Numbered from the stretch's first letter, positions 1 to 9,785 are shown. The stretch: DNA of 64,000 nucleotides from Bacillus sp. sid0103 (GCF_019219025.1 NZ_JAHUWN010000006.1:124001-188000); one strand, 5' to 3'. Translations and numbers: made by a program. The notes: generated from the sequence alone by a model not told the origin.

Positions 1-1
1 A

Positions 2-976
2 CGAATGAAAAAACATGTAAAAAAAACCTTCCGGCCAGAGGTTTTAACAGGACTAGGAGGCTTTGGGGCCCTATTTAAACCAGATTTATCGAAGATAGAA
101 GAGCCTGTTTTTGTTTCAGGTACGGATGGAGTAGGGACCAAATTGAAAATTGCTTTTGCCATGAACAAGCATGATACCATTGGAATCGATGCGGTTGCCA
201 TGTGTGTGAATGACGTCATCGTCCAAGGAGCCGAGCCGCTTTTTTTTCTAGATTATTTAGCCTGCGGTAAGATCATCCCGGAAAAAATTGAAGCGATTGT
301 TAAGGGGATTGCAGATGGCTGTGTTCAGGCGGGGTGTTCCCTAATTGGCGGGGAAACTGCCGAGATGCCGGGAATGTACCAGGACGAGGAATATGACATT
401 GCTGGATTCACGGTAGGTATGGTTGATCAAAAACATGTTATTGATGGAACAAAAGTAAAAGAAGGCCAAGCACTCATTGGGTTAACTTCAAGTGGTATAC
501 ATAGCAATGGGTTTTCACTTGTCCGAAAGGTTCTATTGGAGGATGCAAAGCTCTCATTAGGTGATTATGTGGAGGAATTGGGGACTGAATTAGGAAAAGT
601 GTTGCTTGAACCCACCAAAATTTATGTGAAATCGGTCCTTTCAACGATACGGAAATTTAATGTCACTGGAATGGTACATGTAACAGGCGGGGGTTTTTAT
701 GATAACATTCCACGAGTTTTGCCCAAAGGTTTACAGGCTGAAATTAGGGATGGATCATGGAAGGTCCCTGGGGTTTTTTCCTTTATCCAACAAAAAGGTA
801 AAATATCTGATTATGATATGTTCCGAACTTTTAATATGGGAATAGGGATGATTTTAGTGGTCGATATTGCGGACTCTCGGGGCGTTTTGGATCACTTGGA
901 AACGTTGGGTGAAAATGCTTTTGTAATCGGTACAGTGCAAAAAGGAAACGAAGACGTCGTATTCAAGAAGGAGTAA
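2..976 (+). CDS. purM: Phosphoribosylformylglycinamidine cyclo-ligase, 5'-truncated by window
   Basis: PurM (AIR synthetase) closes formylglycinamidine ribonucleotide to aminoimidazole ribonucleotide with ATP, the fifth step of purine synthesis in the cytoplasm. The frame is open to the left edge (an Arg codon precedes the first visible Met). The family is about 345 residues, so roughly 20 N-terminal residues lie outside the window and the Met at base 5 is internal. Visible signatures are SGTDGVGTK near residue 40, [11 protein letters not shown] near 115 and [15 protein letters not shown] near 226 of the visible part. It is followed after 2 bp by purN, as in the Bacillus pur operon. Identification is secure. 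Confidence 0.97.
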   Translation, partial: RMKKHVKKTFRPEVLTGLGGFGALFKPDLSKIEEPVFVSGTDGVGTKLKIAFAMNKHDTIGIDAVAMCVNDVIVQGAEPLFFLDYLACGKIIPEKIEAIVKGIADGCVQAGCSLIGGETAEMPGMYQDEEYDIAGFTVGMVDQKHVIDGTKVKEGQALIGLTSSGIHSNGFSLVRKVLLEDAKLSLGDYVEELGTELGKVLLEPTKIYVKSVLSTIRKFNVTGMVHVTGGGFYDNIPRVLPKGLQAEIRDGSWKVPGVFSFIQQKGKISDYDMFRTFNMGIGMILVVDIADSRGVLDHLETLGENAFVIGTVQKGNEDVVFKKE

Positions 977-978
977 GT

Positions 979-1557
979 ATGAAGATTGCCGTTTTTGCTT
1001 CTGGTACGGGTTCTAATTTTGCTGCAATTCTAGAATCCATAAAATCAAAAAAAATCAATAACGTTGAAGTGGTTTTACTGGTGAGTGACCGTCCAGAAGC
1101 CATTGCAGTCCGCAATGCTATTAATGAATCAATCCCGGTTTTTTCTTTTACTGCAAAAGATTATCCAAACAAACAAGCCTATGAAGAAGAGATCCTTGAA
1201 AAGTTAACACAACTGAAGGTTGATTTCATCTTACTGGCAGGATATATGCGACTGTTAGGTCATGTTTTACTGCATGCATACGATCGGAAAATAATCAATG
1301 TCCACCCGTCCTTATTACCAGCATTCGCAGGAAAAGATGCTATTGGTCAAGCACTCGATTACGGGGTAAAGGTAACAGGTGTCACTGTCCATTATGTGGA
1401 CGAAGGAATGGATACAGGGCCCATAATCGACCAGCGAGCCGTTACAATTGATTCGGAAGAGACCAGAGAAACATTGATAAAAAAGATTCAGGTGCAGGAG
1501 CACACATTATTACCAGAAGTGATCCAAAGACTGGCGAATAAGGAGGCTGCGGAATGA
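979..1557 (+). CDS. purN: Phosphoribosylglycinamide formyltransferase
   Basis: PurN transfers a formyl group from 10-formyl-THF to glycinamide ribonucleotide. The 192 residues match the usual length. The N-terminal SGTGSNF phosphate-binding segment is present. The catalytic set is visible as N107 and H109 in NVHPSLLPAF and D145 in DEGMDTGPII. The start is the ATG 2 bp after the purM stop. The stop overlaps an ATG of the damaged purH by ATGA, so translational coupling of the two was presumably ancestral. Confidence 0.97.
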   Translation: MKIAVFASGTGSNFAAILESIKSKKINNVEVVLLVSDRPEAIAVRNAINESIPVFSFTAKDYPNKQAYEEEILEKLTQLKVDFILLAGYMRLLGHVLLHAYDRKIINVHPSLLPAFAGKDAIGQALDYGVKVTGVTVHYVDEGMDTGPIIDQRAVTIDSEETRETLIKKIQVQEHTLLPEVIQRLANKEAAE

Positions 1558-2181
1558 AAAAGCTGCTTGCTGAAAAAGGTGTACAGGTAACAGGTATATC
1601 TGAGGTAACTGGGTTTTCCGGAAATATTAGATGGCCGAGTGAAAACCCTTCATCCCAATATTCATAGCGGCCTTTTAGCCATTAGGGATAAGGAAGAACA
1701 TCGAAAGCAAATCGAGGAGCGTGGCATTCACCTGATTGATTTGGTTGTCGTGAATTTATATCCATTTAGAGAAACCATTGCGAAACCCAATGTTACATAT
1801 GAAGATGCAATCGAAAATTGATATCGGCGGTCCGAACATGTTGCGCTTAGCAGCTAAAAATCATGCCTTTGTTACCGTAGTCGTAGACGCTCTGTATTAT
1901 CCAATCATCCTGAATGAAATGAAAAATGGTGAAGTAACCATTGAAACGAAAAGACGATTAGCTGCGAAGGTGTTCCGACATACTGCAGCCTATGATTCCT
2001 TAATTTCTAATTATTTAACGAAGCAAAGCGGAGAAGAATGGCCGGATCAATTTACCGTTACATTTGAAAAGGCACATGACTTACGATATGGAGAGAACCC
2101 TCATCAAAATGCTGCCTTTTATCGAAACCCATTAGCGAAATCCGGAAGCCGCATCAGCATCATAGATGTTATTGTAGGATA
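1554..2181 (+). pseudogene. purH: purH remnant (AICAR transformylase/IMP cyclohydrolase), multiply disrupted
   Basis: This sits in the normal purH slot between purN and purD but is broken in at least four ways. (1) The ATG at 1554 reads MKK and then jumps to [18 protein letters not shown], skipping about 35 codons of the IMP cyclohydrolase start, as if two AAAAAG-like stretches had recombined. (2) Near 1614-1618 one extra T shifts the frame out of [11 protein letters not shown]. (3) Near 1818 two bases are missing, so ENIDIGG reads EN-stop. (4) After RYGENPHQNAAFYRNPLAKSG the frame ends at 2181 with unrelated residues, and the whole C-terminal transformylase domain (about 300 codons) is absent. 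Neither activity can be made from this locus. A functional copy elsewhere is expected if the cell is a purine prototroph. Confidence 0.92.
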
Positions 2182-2256
2182 ATTATTTTCCGTGTAATTG
2201 TTCAGCCATGGACAATGGGTGTTTTAGACATTTTAAACACTAGGAGGTAAGACGAA

Positions 2257-3519
2257 ATGAAGGTGTTAGTCATAGGGGGAGGCGGCCGTGAGCATGCGAT
2301 TGTTTGGAAACTGTCTCAAAGTTCTAAAGTTACTCAAGTTTATTGTGCTCCGGGCAATCCAGGGATTGCAGAGTTAGCGGAATGTGTTTCAATCGCTGTT
2401 TCAGACATTAAGAAATTAGCGGATTTTGCAGAAAAAGAACAAATCGATCTTACTTTTGTAGGACCAGAAGAGCCGCTCTCATTGGGTATTGTCAATTATT
2501 TTAAAGAACGGGGTTTAGCGGTATATGGACCTTCAAAGGAAGCGGCATTGATAGAGGGAAGTAAGGCGTTCGCTAAAGAATTAATGATGAAGTATCAGAT
2601 TCCAACAGCTAAATATTCTTCTTTTACTAACTATGAGGATGCACTCTCCTATGTCCGCGGTGAAGGGGCACCAATCGTGATCAAAGCGGATGGATTGGCT
2701 GCAGGAAAAGGTGTGGTTGTGGCAAAAACATTGGAAGAAGCCGAAGAAGCACTTCATAGTATGATGCAAGAAGTTTCCTTTGGCTCGGCGGGGGCGAGGG
2801 TGGTTGTTGAGGAATTTCTGGAAGGAGAAGAATTGACCCTGCTCGCTTTTGTGAGTAGGGCTACTGTAAAGGCAATGGTTCCGGCACAGGACCATAAGCC
2901 GGTATATGATGGCGACAAGGGACCTAACACTGGTGGAATGGGAACTTACGCGCCGTTACCACATATTGATCCATCAATGGTTGAGCGGATTATTAATGAA
3001 ATAGTCGAACCAACGGCAAAAGCTATGGTAGAGGAAGGCTGCCCATATGAGGGAATCCTCTATACTGGTTTGATGCTGACAAAATCAGGTCCAAAGGTCA
3101 TTGAATATAATGCTCGCTTTGGCGATCCGGAAACACAGGTAGTTCTTCCATTGCTTGAAACAGATTTAATTGATATCTTGCTTGCAAGCCTCACCGGAGA
3201 ATTAGAAAATCTAGAGGTGAAATGGAAGAACAAGTCTGCTGTTTGCGTGATAATGTCTTCTGCTGGCTATCCGGGACCATACGAAAAAGGCCAAGTGATA
3301 AAAGGATTGGAACATATAACTTATCCGTCTATTGTATTCCATGCCGGCACCACTGCAAAGGATGGAGAAATTCTAACAAATGGCGGCCGAGTCCTGGGGA
3401 TCACTGCCATTGGCGACCATTTGAAGGAAGCGAGAGATTTGGCTTACCAATCCGTGGAAAAGGTATCTTTTATAGGTGCTCATTACCGAACAGATATAGG
3501 ATCAAAGGCATTTCGTTGA
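2257..3519 (+). CDS. purD: Phosphoribosylamine-glycine ligase (GAR synthetase)
   Basis: PurD joins glycine to phosphoribosylamine using ATP. The 420 residues match the family length. The N-terminal pre-ATP-grasp fold shows VIGGGGREHAI (residues 5-15). The ATP-grasp part shows KADGLAAGKGVVVA near 142 and YNARFGDPETQ near 288. The ATG is preceded by AGGAGG at a good distance. It lies downstream of the wrecked purH, about 75 bp after the last pseudogene stop, so read-through expression from the pur promoter is probably kept. It is the last purine gene before the repeat array. Confidence 0.97.
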   Translation: MKVLVIGGGGREHAIVWKLSQSSKVTQVYCAPGNPGIAELAECVSIAVSDIKKLADFAEKEQIDLTFVGPEEPLSLGIVNYFKERGLAVYGPSKEAALIEGSKAFAKELMMKYQIPTAKYSSFTNYEDALSYVRGEGAPIVIKADGLAAGKGVVVAKTLEEAEEALHSMMQEVSFGSAGARVVVEEFLEGEELTLLAFVSRATVKAMVPAQDHKPVYDGDKGPNTGGMGTYAPLPHIDPSMVERIINEIVEPTAKAMVEEGCPYEGILYTGLMLTKSGPKVIEYNARFGDPETQVVLPLLETDLIDILLASLTGELENLEVKWKNKSAVCVIMSSAGYPGPYEKGQVIKGLEHITYPSIVFHAGTTAKDGEILTNGGRVLGITAIGDHLKEARDLAYQSVEKVSFIGAHYRTDIGSKAFR

Positions 3520-3548
3520 CAATTTTTTAGAGGCTTCATAAGCGGCCC

Positions 3549-4068
3549 AAATGAAGGATAAATCTCTTGCTCCAACAGCGTCTTTTGTCCTTCATTCCGC
3601 TTATGAAGGACAAATATCCAGAGCCTGCGGCGCCTTTTGTCTTTCAAACCGCTTATGAAGGACAAATATCCAGAGCCTACGGCGCCTTTTGTCTTTCAAA
3701 CCGCTTATGAAGGACAAATATCCAGAGTCTGAGGCGCCTTTTGTCCTTCATTCCGCTTATGAAGGACAAATATCCAGAGCCTGCGGCGCCTTTTGTCTTT
3801 CAGACCGCTTATGAAGGACAAATATCCAGAGCCTGCGGCGTCTTTTGTCCTTCATTCCGCTTATGAAGGACAAATATCCAGAGCCTACGGCGCCTTTTGT
3901 CTTTCAAACCGCTTATGAATGACAAATATCCAGAGTCTGAGGCGCCTTTTGTCCTTCATTCCGCTAATGAAGGACAAATATCCAGAGCCTGCGGCGCCTT
4001 TTGTCTTTCAAACCGCTTATGAAGGACAAATATCCAGAGCCTGCGGCGCCTTTTGTCCTTAAAACCGC
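3549..4068. repeat. Tandem array, 52-bp unit, nine copies plus one degenerate copy
   Basis: Units begin at 3601, 3653, 3705, 3757, 3809, 3861, 3913, 3965 and 4017, exactly 52 bp apart. A diverged copy lies at 3549-3600 and a broken one begins at 4069. Each unit contains TGAAGGACAAA, about 20 bp of spacer ending in GGCGCC, then TTTTGTC(C/T)TTCA. Every unit can therefore fold into an 11-bp hairpin. Copies differ at a few positions (GCCTGCGG, GCCTACGG or GTCTGAGG in the loop; CTTCATTCCGC or TTTCAAACCGC at the right arm). The array fills the gap between convergent purD and gltC. The units are contiguous without spacers and no frame runs through, so it is neither CRISPR nor coding. Confidence 0.95.
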
Positions 4069-4165
4069 TTATGATTGCTAAATCTCTAATTCCTGTGACC
4101 ACAGAATAAAGATCTGCCTATAAAGTCCACCCCATATGGACAAATGAACCTAAGTGTCTTTTTAT

Positions 4166-4178
4166 GGTGCCTGACACC
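4166..4178. repeat. Dispersed motif GGTGCCTGACACC
   Basis: A 13-bp imperfect palindrome just downstream of gltC. Its reverse complement occurs exactly at 20877-20889 and 34769-34781, and a two-mismatch version at 55519-55531. All four copies are intergenic. Confidence 0.6.
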
Positions 4179-4202
4179 AATAAATGACACCCAAAATCCA
4201 GT

Positions 4203-5105
4203 CTATTGGAACTGCTCTAATACACGGAAAAAGTCTATCGCAAATTGGTAAAAAAGGTTTTCGGAGGGTGCTAGGTCTCTGTGTTTTGGTGTGATTAGGC
4301 CGACTGTTCGTTTTACTTTAGGGGAATCAATCGCTATTTTTACTGTATATCTCGGTATAGAGTCATGAACGGTGCTTTCTGGTAAGAGGCATACACCAAT
4401 GCCTGCTGAGACCAGTCCCTTTAAGGCATCTAAATCCTCACCCTCTGACGTGATATTTGGTACAAATCCTGCTTCTTTGCATGCCTCTACTGCAATTTTT
4501 TGGAGAATATACCCTTTTGGAAATGACACGAAGGATTCAGTGCGTAACTCACTGAGGTCTAGCCTCTTTCGGTCCGCAAGTGCATGGTTCGCCGGAAGCA
4601 AAGCAGAAATATTTTCTGTAAATAAAATCTTTGCTTCAATATCAGGATCTTTGGTTGGGACAGGGCCAATAAACGCTATATCAATTTCACCATTTTTAAC
4701 GGCATCAATTAAGTATTGGTAAGATCCCTGTCGCAAATGGAAAACTACATTTGGTTGCTTTGTTCTGAAAGCGGAAATGACGGTTGGAAGCCAATAGCTT
4801 GCTAAACTAGTTGGATATCCAATTTTAATGGTGCCGGATTGCGGGTCTAAATATTCATCCACCTTTTCTTTTGCTTCATCAATATATTTTACTGCCTTTT
4901 TTATTTGAGTTAAAAAGATCATGCCAATCTGCGTTAATTTAATGTTCCTTCCAGTTCTTTCAAATAAACGAACACCGAGTTCATCTTCTAGTTTGGCTAT
5001 CTGGAAACTGATTGCGGATTGGGCTACATTTAGATTTTCAGCTGCCTCCGTAACATGTTCACGTTCAGCAACCTCCATAAAATATCGTAATTGACGCAAT
5101 TCCAC
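4203..5105 (-). CDS. gltC: LysR-type activator of glutamate synthase genes
   Basis: This LysR-family regulator (300 residues from the chosen start) closely resembles what I remember of B. subtilis GltC. It has the ELRQLRYFMEVAEREHV N-terminus, a winged helix with AQSAISFQIAKLEDELG, and an effector domain with KIGYPTSLAS, GPVPT and LVSAGIGVCLLPES. GltC activates gltAB and senses the 2-oxoglutarate/glutamate balance. It is divergent from gltA, the classical arrangement. An ATG at 5120 has no ribosome site. The GTG at 5105 has GGAGG eight bases upstream and gives the conserved start ELRQLRYF, so I choose it. Confidence 0.95.
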   Translation of the reverse strand: MELRQLRYFMEVAEREHVTEAAENLNVAQSAISFQIAKLEDELGVRLFERTGRNIKLTQIGMIFLTQIKKAVKYIDEAKEKVDEYLDPQSGTIKIGYPTSLASYWLPTVISAFRTKQPNVVFHLRQGSYQYLIDAVKNGEIDIAFIGPVPTKDPDIEAKILFTENISALLPANHALADRKRLDLSELRTESFVSFPKGYILQKIAVEACKEAGFVPNITSEGEDLDALKGLVSAGIGVCLLPESTVHDSIPRYTVKIAIDSPKVKRTVGLITPKHRDLAPSENLFYQFAIDFFRVLEQFQ

Positions 5106-5133
5106 CCTCATTTCCTCCATTCATATTAAAATT

Positions 5134-5148
5134 AGATTGATTTAATCT
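5134..5148. promoter_or_regulatory. Dyad AGATT-N5-AATCT in the gltC-gltA intergenic region
   Basis: A perfect 5-bp inverted repeat 28 bp upstream of the gltC start, in the 129-bp divergent region. LysR regulators usually bind such T-N11-A-like dyads beside their own promoter, so this is a candidate GltC site. A second imperfect dyad, TGTTTA...TTAAACA, lies at 5160-5181. The assignment is inference from position and symmetry. Confidence 0.5.
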
Positions 5149-5234
5149 GAATTATATATTGTTTATATGTATATTTAAACATAAAATTACTATCATACTG
5201 ATTTATCGGAAAATTAAGAACGGGGGAGATAAAA

Positions 5235-8200
5235 ATGACATTTCATCAACTACCAAAAGCACAAGGTCTCTACCGCCCAGAATACGAACATGATGCATGT
5301 GGAATTGGGTTATATGCCCACATTAAAGGGATTGCAACTCATGAGATTGTAACAAAAGGACTAAGTATGCTTTGTAAGCTCGACCACCGCGGGGGACAGG
5401 GAAGTGATCCATTTACAGGAGATGGTGCCGGGCTTATGGTCCAGATTCCCGATGCGTTTTTCCGCGATGCCCTCCAAAACGTTCAATTACCAGAGAAAGG
5501 CAGTTACGGGGTAGGGATGCTATTTTTCTCAAAAAATGATTCAGAGAGAGAACAAATAGAATCCTATATCAATCAAATGGTTGAACAAGAAGGGCAGAAG
5601 GTTCTCGGATGGAGGACTGTGCCTGTCAATGCGGAGACAATCGGTGAAACAGCCAAGAAAAGCCAGCCGTTCATCCGCCAAGTATTTATCGGGGCAAACG
5701 AAGGACTGTTGGATGAATTATCTTTCGAGCGGAAATTATATATCATTAGAAAACAATCAGAAAAATGGGCTAAGGAATCTGAGTTAAATTTTTATTTTGC
5801 CAGCCTTTCAAGTAAAACTATTGTATATAAAGGGTTATTAACACCAGAACAGGTAGACAGTTTTTATCTAGATTTACAGAATGAGAGTTTTGTATCGGCT
5901 TTTGCTTTAGTGCATTCCCGCTTTAGTACAAATACGTTCCCAAGTTGGGAGCGAGCTCATCCTAACCGTTACCTAATCCATAATGGAGAAATTAATACTC
6001 TTAGGGGCAATGTCCAATGGATGAAGGCACGTGAAAAGCAATTTGTGTCAGAAGCATTCGGAGACGACCTGCAAAAGGTGCTGCCCATCTTAGATACCGA
6101 TGGAAGTGACTCGTCTATTTTAGATAACGCACTTGAATTCTTGGTACTGGCGGGCCGGAAACCTGCTCATGCAGCAATGATGCTGATTCCTGAGCCGTGG
6201 TCAGAAAATCCCCATATGACAAGAGAAAAGAGAGCGTTCTACGAGTATCATAGTTGCTTAATGGAACCTTGGGATGGGCCAACGGCTATTTCCTTTACGG
6301 ACGGTAAACAAATTGGAGCTATTTTAGATCGGAACGGCCTTCGTCCGGCTCGTTATTACGTTACGGATGATGATTATATTATTTTTTCATCAGAGGTTGG
6401 CGTCATCGATGTCAAACCGGAAAAAGTATTATATAAAGAACGTTTAAGCCCAGGGAAAATGCTATTGATTGATTTTGAAGAGGGAAGAATTATTTCTGAT
6501 GAAGAAGTAAAAACAGAGATGGCTGAGGCACTTCCGTATCAACAATGGCTCGACGAACAGCTTGTTCGATTAAAAGAAGATAGACAAAACAAATATGAGG
6601 TTCTAACGGATTTACTAGTTCGTCAGAAAGCATTTGGATACACATACGAAGATATTTCAAAATATTTAGTTCCTGTAGTAAATGAAGGAAAAGACCCAGT
6701 AGGAGCAATGGGGAATGACATGCCTTTAGCGGTGTTATCTGACCGTTCGCAATCATTGTTTAACTACTTTAAGCAATTATTTGCTCAAGTAACGAATCCG
6801 CCAATTGACTCTCTTCGTGAAGAAATTGTCACGTCTACGATGACGTTATTAGGATCGGAAGGGAATATATTACATCCTTCTGTATTAAACTGCCGCCGGA
6901 TACAGCTTGATACACCGGTGATTACGAATGCTCAACTAGAGCAATTGAAATCTTTAAATTCAGTCGATTTTAAAAGTAAAGTAATTGACATCCTGTTCAC
7001 TGAAGATCTAGAAGGCAGTCTAGTAAGGCTATGCCAAGCGGCGGATTCCGCTATTTCTGAAGGTGTAAGTTTGCTAATCTTATCGGACCGTAAAATGAAT
7101 AAGCAAGAAGTTGCGATTCCTTCTTTATTGGCAGTAAGTGCCCTTCACCAGCATCTGATTCGTGAGGGCAGCAGAACGAAAGTAAGTATCATAATCGAAT
7201 CTGGGGAAGTACGTGAAGTTCATCATTTATCCGCCTTAATTGGCTATGGTGTAGATGCGATTAATCCATATCTTGCTTTCGCAACCTATATGCAGGCTAT
7301 TTTAGATGGAAGTTTACCCTTCACCTATGAAGAAGCAGTAAGCAAGTATGTAAAAGGTATGACTGAAGGCGTTGTAAAAGTCATGTCCAAAATGGGAATT
7401 TCAACTGTCCAAAGCTATCGCGGTGCACAAATTTTTGAAGCAGTGGGAATTAGCGAGGAAGTCATTGAACGTTATTTTACTGGAACAGTATCACAGCTTG
7501 GAGGTATCGGTTTAGATACGATTGCCAAAGAAGCAAAAATGCTTCATACAGAGGCTTATGGAGATTCGTATGATCAAACATTAGATTCAGGAAGTAACTT
7601 CCAGTGGAGAAAAACAGGTGAACATCACGCGTTTAACCCTGGAACTATTCATACTTTGCAATGGGCTTGCCGAAATGGCGATTATAAATTATTTAAAAAG
7701 TATTCCAAATTAGCAAATGAAGAAAGAATTGGATTCTTACGCAATTTGTTCACATTCGATGAAACTAGACAGTCTTTATCAATAGACGAGGTAGAACCAG
7801 TTGATTCCATTGTCCGCCGTTTCAAAACAGGGGCAATGTCGTTTGGTTCAATCAGTAAGGAAGCCCATGAAACATTAGCGATTGCGATGAATCGCTTAGG
7901 GGGAAAAAGCAACTCAGGTGAAGGCGGGGAAGATTCAAGCCGTTTTATCTTGGATGAAAATGGCGATAACCGCCGCAGTGCAGTGAAGCAAATTGCTTCA
8001 GGTCGTTTCGGGGTGAAAAGTCATTATCTTATCAATGCTGATGAACTGCAAATTAAGATGGCGCAAGGGGCAAAGCCTGGGGAAGGCGGACAGCTCCCAG
8101 GCAATAAGGTTTATCCATGGGTTGCCGATGTCCGTGGGTCTACACCAGGAGTTGGGCTGATTTCACCACCACCGCACCATGATATTTACTCGATTGAAGA

Positions 8201-9785
8201 TTTGGCTCAACTGATTCACGATTTGAAAAATGCCAATCGGGATGCCCGAATCAGCGTTAAGCTTGTATCCAAAGGCGGCGTTGGAACGATTGCTGCCGGT
8301 GTGGCAAAAGGTGCAGCAGATGTCATTGTAATAAGTGGTTACGATGGCGGTACCGGAGCTTCTCCAAAAACAAGTATCCAGCATACGGGATTACCATGGG
8401 AGCTTGGACTTGCAGAAGCTCACCAAACGTTAATGCTTAATGGTTTGCGTGATCGTGTAGTTCTCGAAACAGATGGTAAATTAATGACTGGAAAAGATGT
8501 TTTAATGGCAGCATTATTTGGGGCCGAAGAGTTTGGGTTTGCGACCGCACCGCTCGTCGTGCTCGGATGTGTCATGATGCGCGTTTGTCATTTAGATACT
8601 TGCCCGGTTGGAATCGCAACACAAAATCCAGAGCTTCGTAGAAAGTTCTCAGGAGAAGCTGATTACATTGTCAACTATATGCGTTTTATTGCCCAAGAAG
8701 TTCGGGAACTAATGGCCGAGCTTGGATTTAGGTCAGTTGACGAAATGGTTGGCCGTTCGGATGTTTTGAAAATGAGTGACCGTGCAAAGGCACACTGGAA
8801 AGCAAAGGATCTGGACTTAACTCCATTACTGCATCAACCTAATGGAGTTCGAACGTTTAAGAATCCACAAAATCATAAAATTGATGACTCGCTTGATATG
8901 CAACAAATCTTGCCAATTGTGCAAAAAGCATTACAAGATCAAATTCCAGTGGATGTTAGCTTTCCGATTACGAACGTTAACCGTGTTGTTGGGACGATTG
9001 TTGGAAGTGAAGTATCGAAACGTTATGGGGAGGCAGGGCTTCCTGAAGATACCATTACCCTTAGGTTTACTGGTTCCGCAGGCCAAAGTTTTGGTGCTTT
9101 TGTTCCGAACGGTGTAACACTTAACATTACTGGTGATGTAAATGATTTTCTTGGTAAAGGTTTATCGGGTGGTAAATTGATTGTGAAAGCCGACGAAGTA
9201 ACAAAAATTGCAGCAAGTGAAAATGTAATCGCCGGGAATGTTGCCTTATATGGTGCAACAAGTGGTGAAGCGTATATAAATGGTCGTGCTGGTGAACGAT
9301 TTGCGGTCCGCAATAGCGGTGTAAACGTGGTAGTTGAAGGTATAGGCGACCATGGCTGTGAATATATGACAGGCGGACGTGTCGTTATTATAGGTGATGT
9401 AGGCAAAAACTTTGCTGCCGGTATGTCAGGTGGAATTGCATACGTACTAGCTGATGATCAAGATGCCTTTAAGAACTTATGTAACCAAGAGATGATTGAA
9501 ATTGAGTTCATAACTAAAAACGACGAACAAGAGCTTAAGCAACTGATTCGCAATCATTTTTATTATACCAACAGCGTGAAAGCAAGTTGTATCCTAGAAG
9601 ACTGGCAAAATCATGTCAGAAAATTTGTCAAAGTCATTCCGAAGGACTATAAACGCATGTTGGATCAAATCCAAAAACAAAAAGATGCAGGTTTGACAGA
9701 GGAAGAAGCCATTATGAGTGCGTTTTTAGCCAATTCTTCCAAACAAAAAAATACGCCCAAGCAGCCAGAAGCTGTAATACGCTAA
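5235..9785 (+). CDS. gltA: Glutamate synthase (NADPH) large subunit
   Basis: Large subunit of GOGAT (1516 residues), which makes two glutamates from glutamine and 2-oxoglutarate. It begins with a short propeptide ending before Cys22 (HDACGIG), the Ntn-hydrolase nucleophile of the glutaminase domain. The central domain and the FMN-binding synthase domain follow, with KPGEGGQLPG and SPPPHHDIYSIEDLAQLI. The 3Fe-4S cysteines are in CVMMRVCHLDTCPVG (C-x5-C-x4-C) near residue 1111. The C-terminal beta-helix is complete. The ATG follows GGGGGAGA. The small subunit starts 15 bp downstream. Regulation by the divergent gltC is expected. Confidence 0.98.
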   Translation: MTFHQLPKAQGLYRPEYEHDACGIGLYAHIKGIATHEIVTKGLSMLCKLDHRGGQGSDPFTGDGAGLMVQIPDAFFRDALQNVQLPEKGSYGVGMLFFSKNDSEREQIESYINQMVEQEGQKVLGWRTVPVNAETIGETAKKSQPFIRQVFIGANEGLLDELSFERKLYIIRKQSEKWAKESELNFYFASLSSKTIVYKGLLTPEQVDSFYLDLQNESFVSAFALVHSRFSTNTFPSWERAHPNRYLIHNGEINTLRGNVQWMKAREKQFVSEAFGDDLQKVLPILDTDGSDSSILDNALEFLVLAGRKPAHAAMMLIPEPWSENPHMTREKRAFYEYHSCLMEPWDGPTAISFTDGKQIGAILDRNGLRPARYYVTDDDYIIFSSEVGVIDVKPEKVLYKERLSPGKMLLIDFEEGRIISDEEVKTEMAEALPYQQWLDEQLVRLKEDRQNKYEVLTDLLVRQKAFGYTYEDISKYLVPVVNEGKDPVGAMGNDMPLAVLSDRSQSLFNYFKQLFAQVTNPPIDSLREEIVTSTMTLLGSEGNILHPSVLNCRRIQLDTPVITNAQLEQLKSLNSVDFKSKVIDILFTEDLEGSLVRLCQAADSAISEGVSLLILSDRKMNKQEVAIPSLLAVSALHQHLIREGSRTKVSIIIESGEVREVHHLSALIGYGVDAINPYLAFATYMQAILDGSLPFTYEEAVSKYVKGMTEGVVKVMSKMGISTVQSYRGAQIFEAVGISEEVIERYFTGTVSQLGGIGLDTIAKEAKMLHTEAYGDSYDQTLDSGSNFQWRKTGEHHAFNPGTIHTLQWACRNGDYKLFKKYSKLANEERIGFLRNLFTFDETRQSLSIDEVEPVDSIVRRFKTGAMSFGSISKEAHETLAIAMNRLGGKSNSGEGGEDSSRFILDENGDNRRSAVKQIASGRFGVKSHYLINADELQIKMAQGAKPGEGGQLPGNKVYPWVADVRGSTPGVGLISPPPHHDIYSIEDLAQLIHDLKNANRDARISVKLVSKGGVGTIAAGVAKGAADVIVISGYDGGTGASPKTSIQHTGLPWELGLAEAHQTLMLNGLRDRVVLETDGKLMTGKDVLMAALFGAEEFGFATAPLVVLGCVMMRVCHLDTCPVGIATQNPELRRKFSGEADYIVNYMRFIAQEVRELMAELGFRSVDEMVGRSDVLKMSDRAKAHWKAKDLDLTPLLHQPNGVRTFKNPQNHKIDDSLDMQQILPIVQKALQDQIPVDVSFPITNVNRVVGTIVGSEVSKRYGEAGLPEDTITLRFTGSAGQSFGAFVPNGVTLNITGDVNDFLGKGLSGGKLIVKADEVTKIAASENVIAGNVALYGATSGEAYINGRAGERFAVRNSGVNVVVEGIGDHGCEYMTGGRVVIIGDVGKNFAAGMSGGIAYVLADDQDAFKNLCNQEMIEIEFITKNDEQELKQLIRNHFYYTNSVKASCILEDWQNHVRKFVKVIPKDYKRMLDQIQKQKDAGLTEEEAIMSAFLANSSKQKNTPKQPEAVIR

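Noticed and set aside
1554..2181. purH frameshifts as a sequencing artefact
   Set aside because: Single indels could be errors, but the N-terminal deletion and the missing C-terminal domain cannot be explained that way.
3549..4068. CRISPR array
   Set aside because: Units are contiguous 52-bp repeats with no variable spacers, and no cas-like gene is present. The same applies to 39545-39804.
5160..5181. TnrA/GlnR box at the gltA promoter
   Set aside because: The dyad TGTTTA...TTAAACA does not satisfy TGTNA-N7-TNACA, so nitrogen-regulator binding is not claimed.
9023..9406. Minus-strand 127-codon frame within gltA
   Set aside because: It lies antisense in the conserved beta-helix region of a certain gene. 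Ser/Pro/Thr-rich content is typical of antisense shadows.
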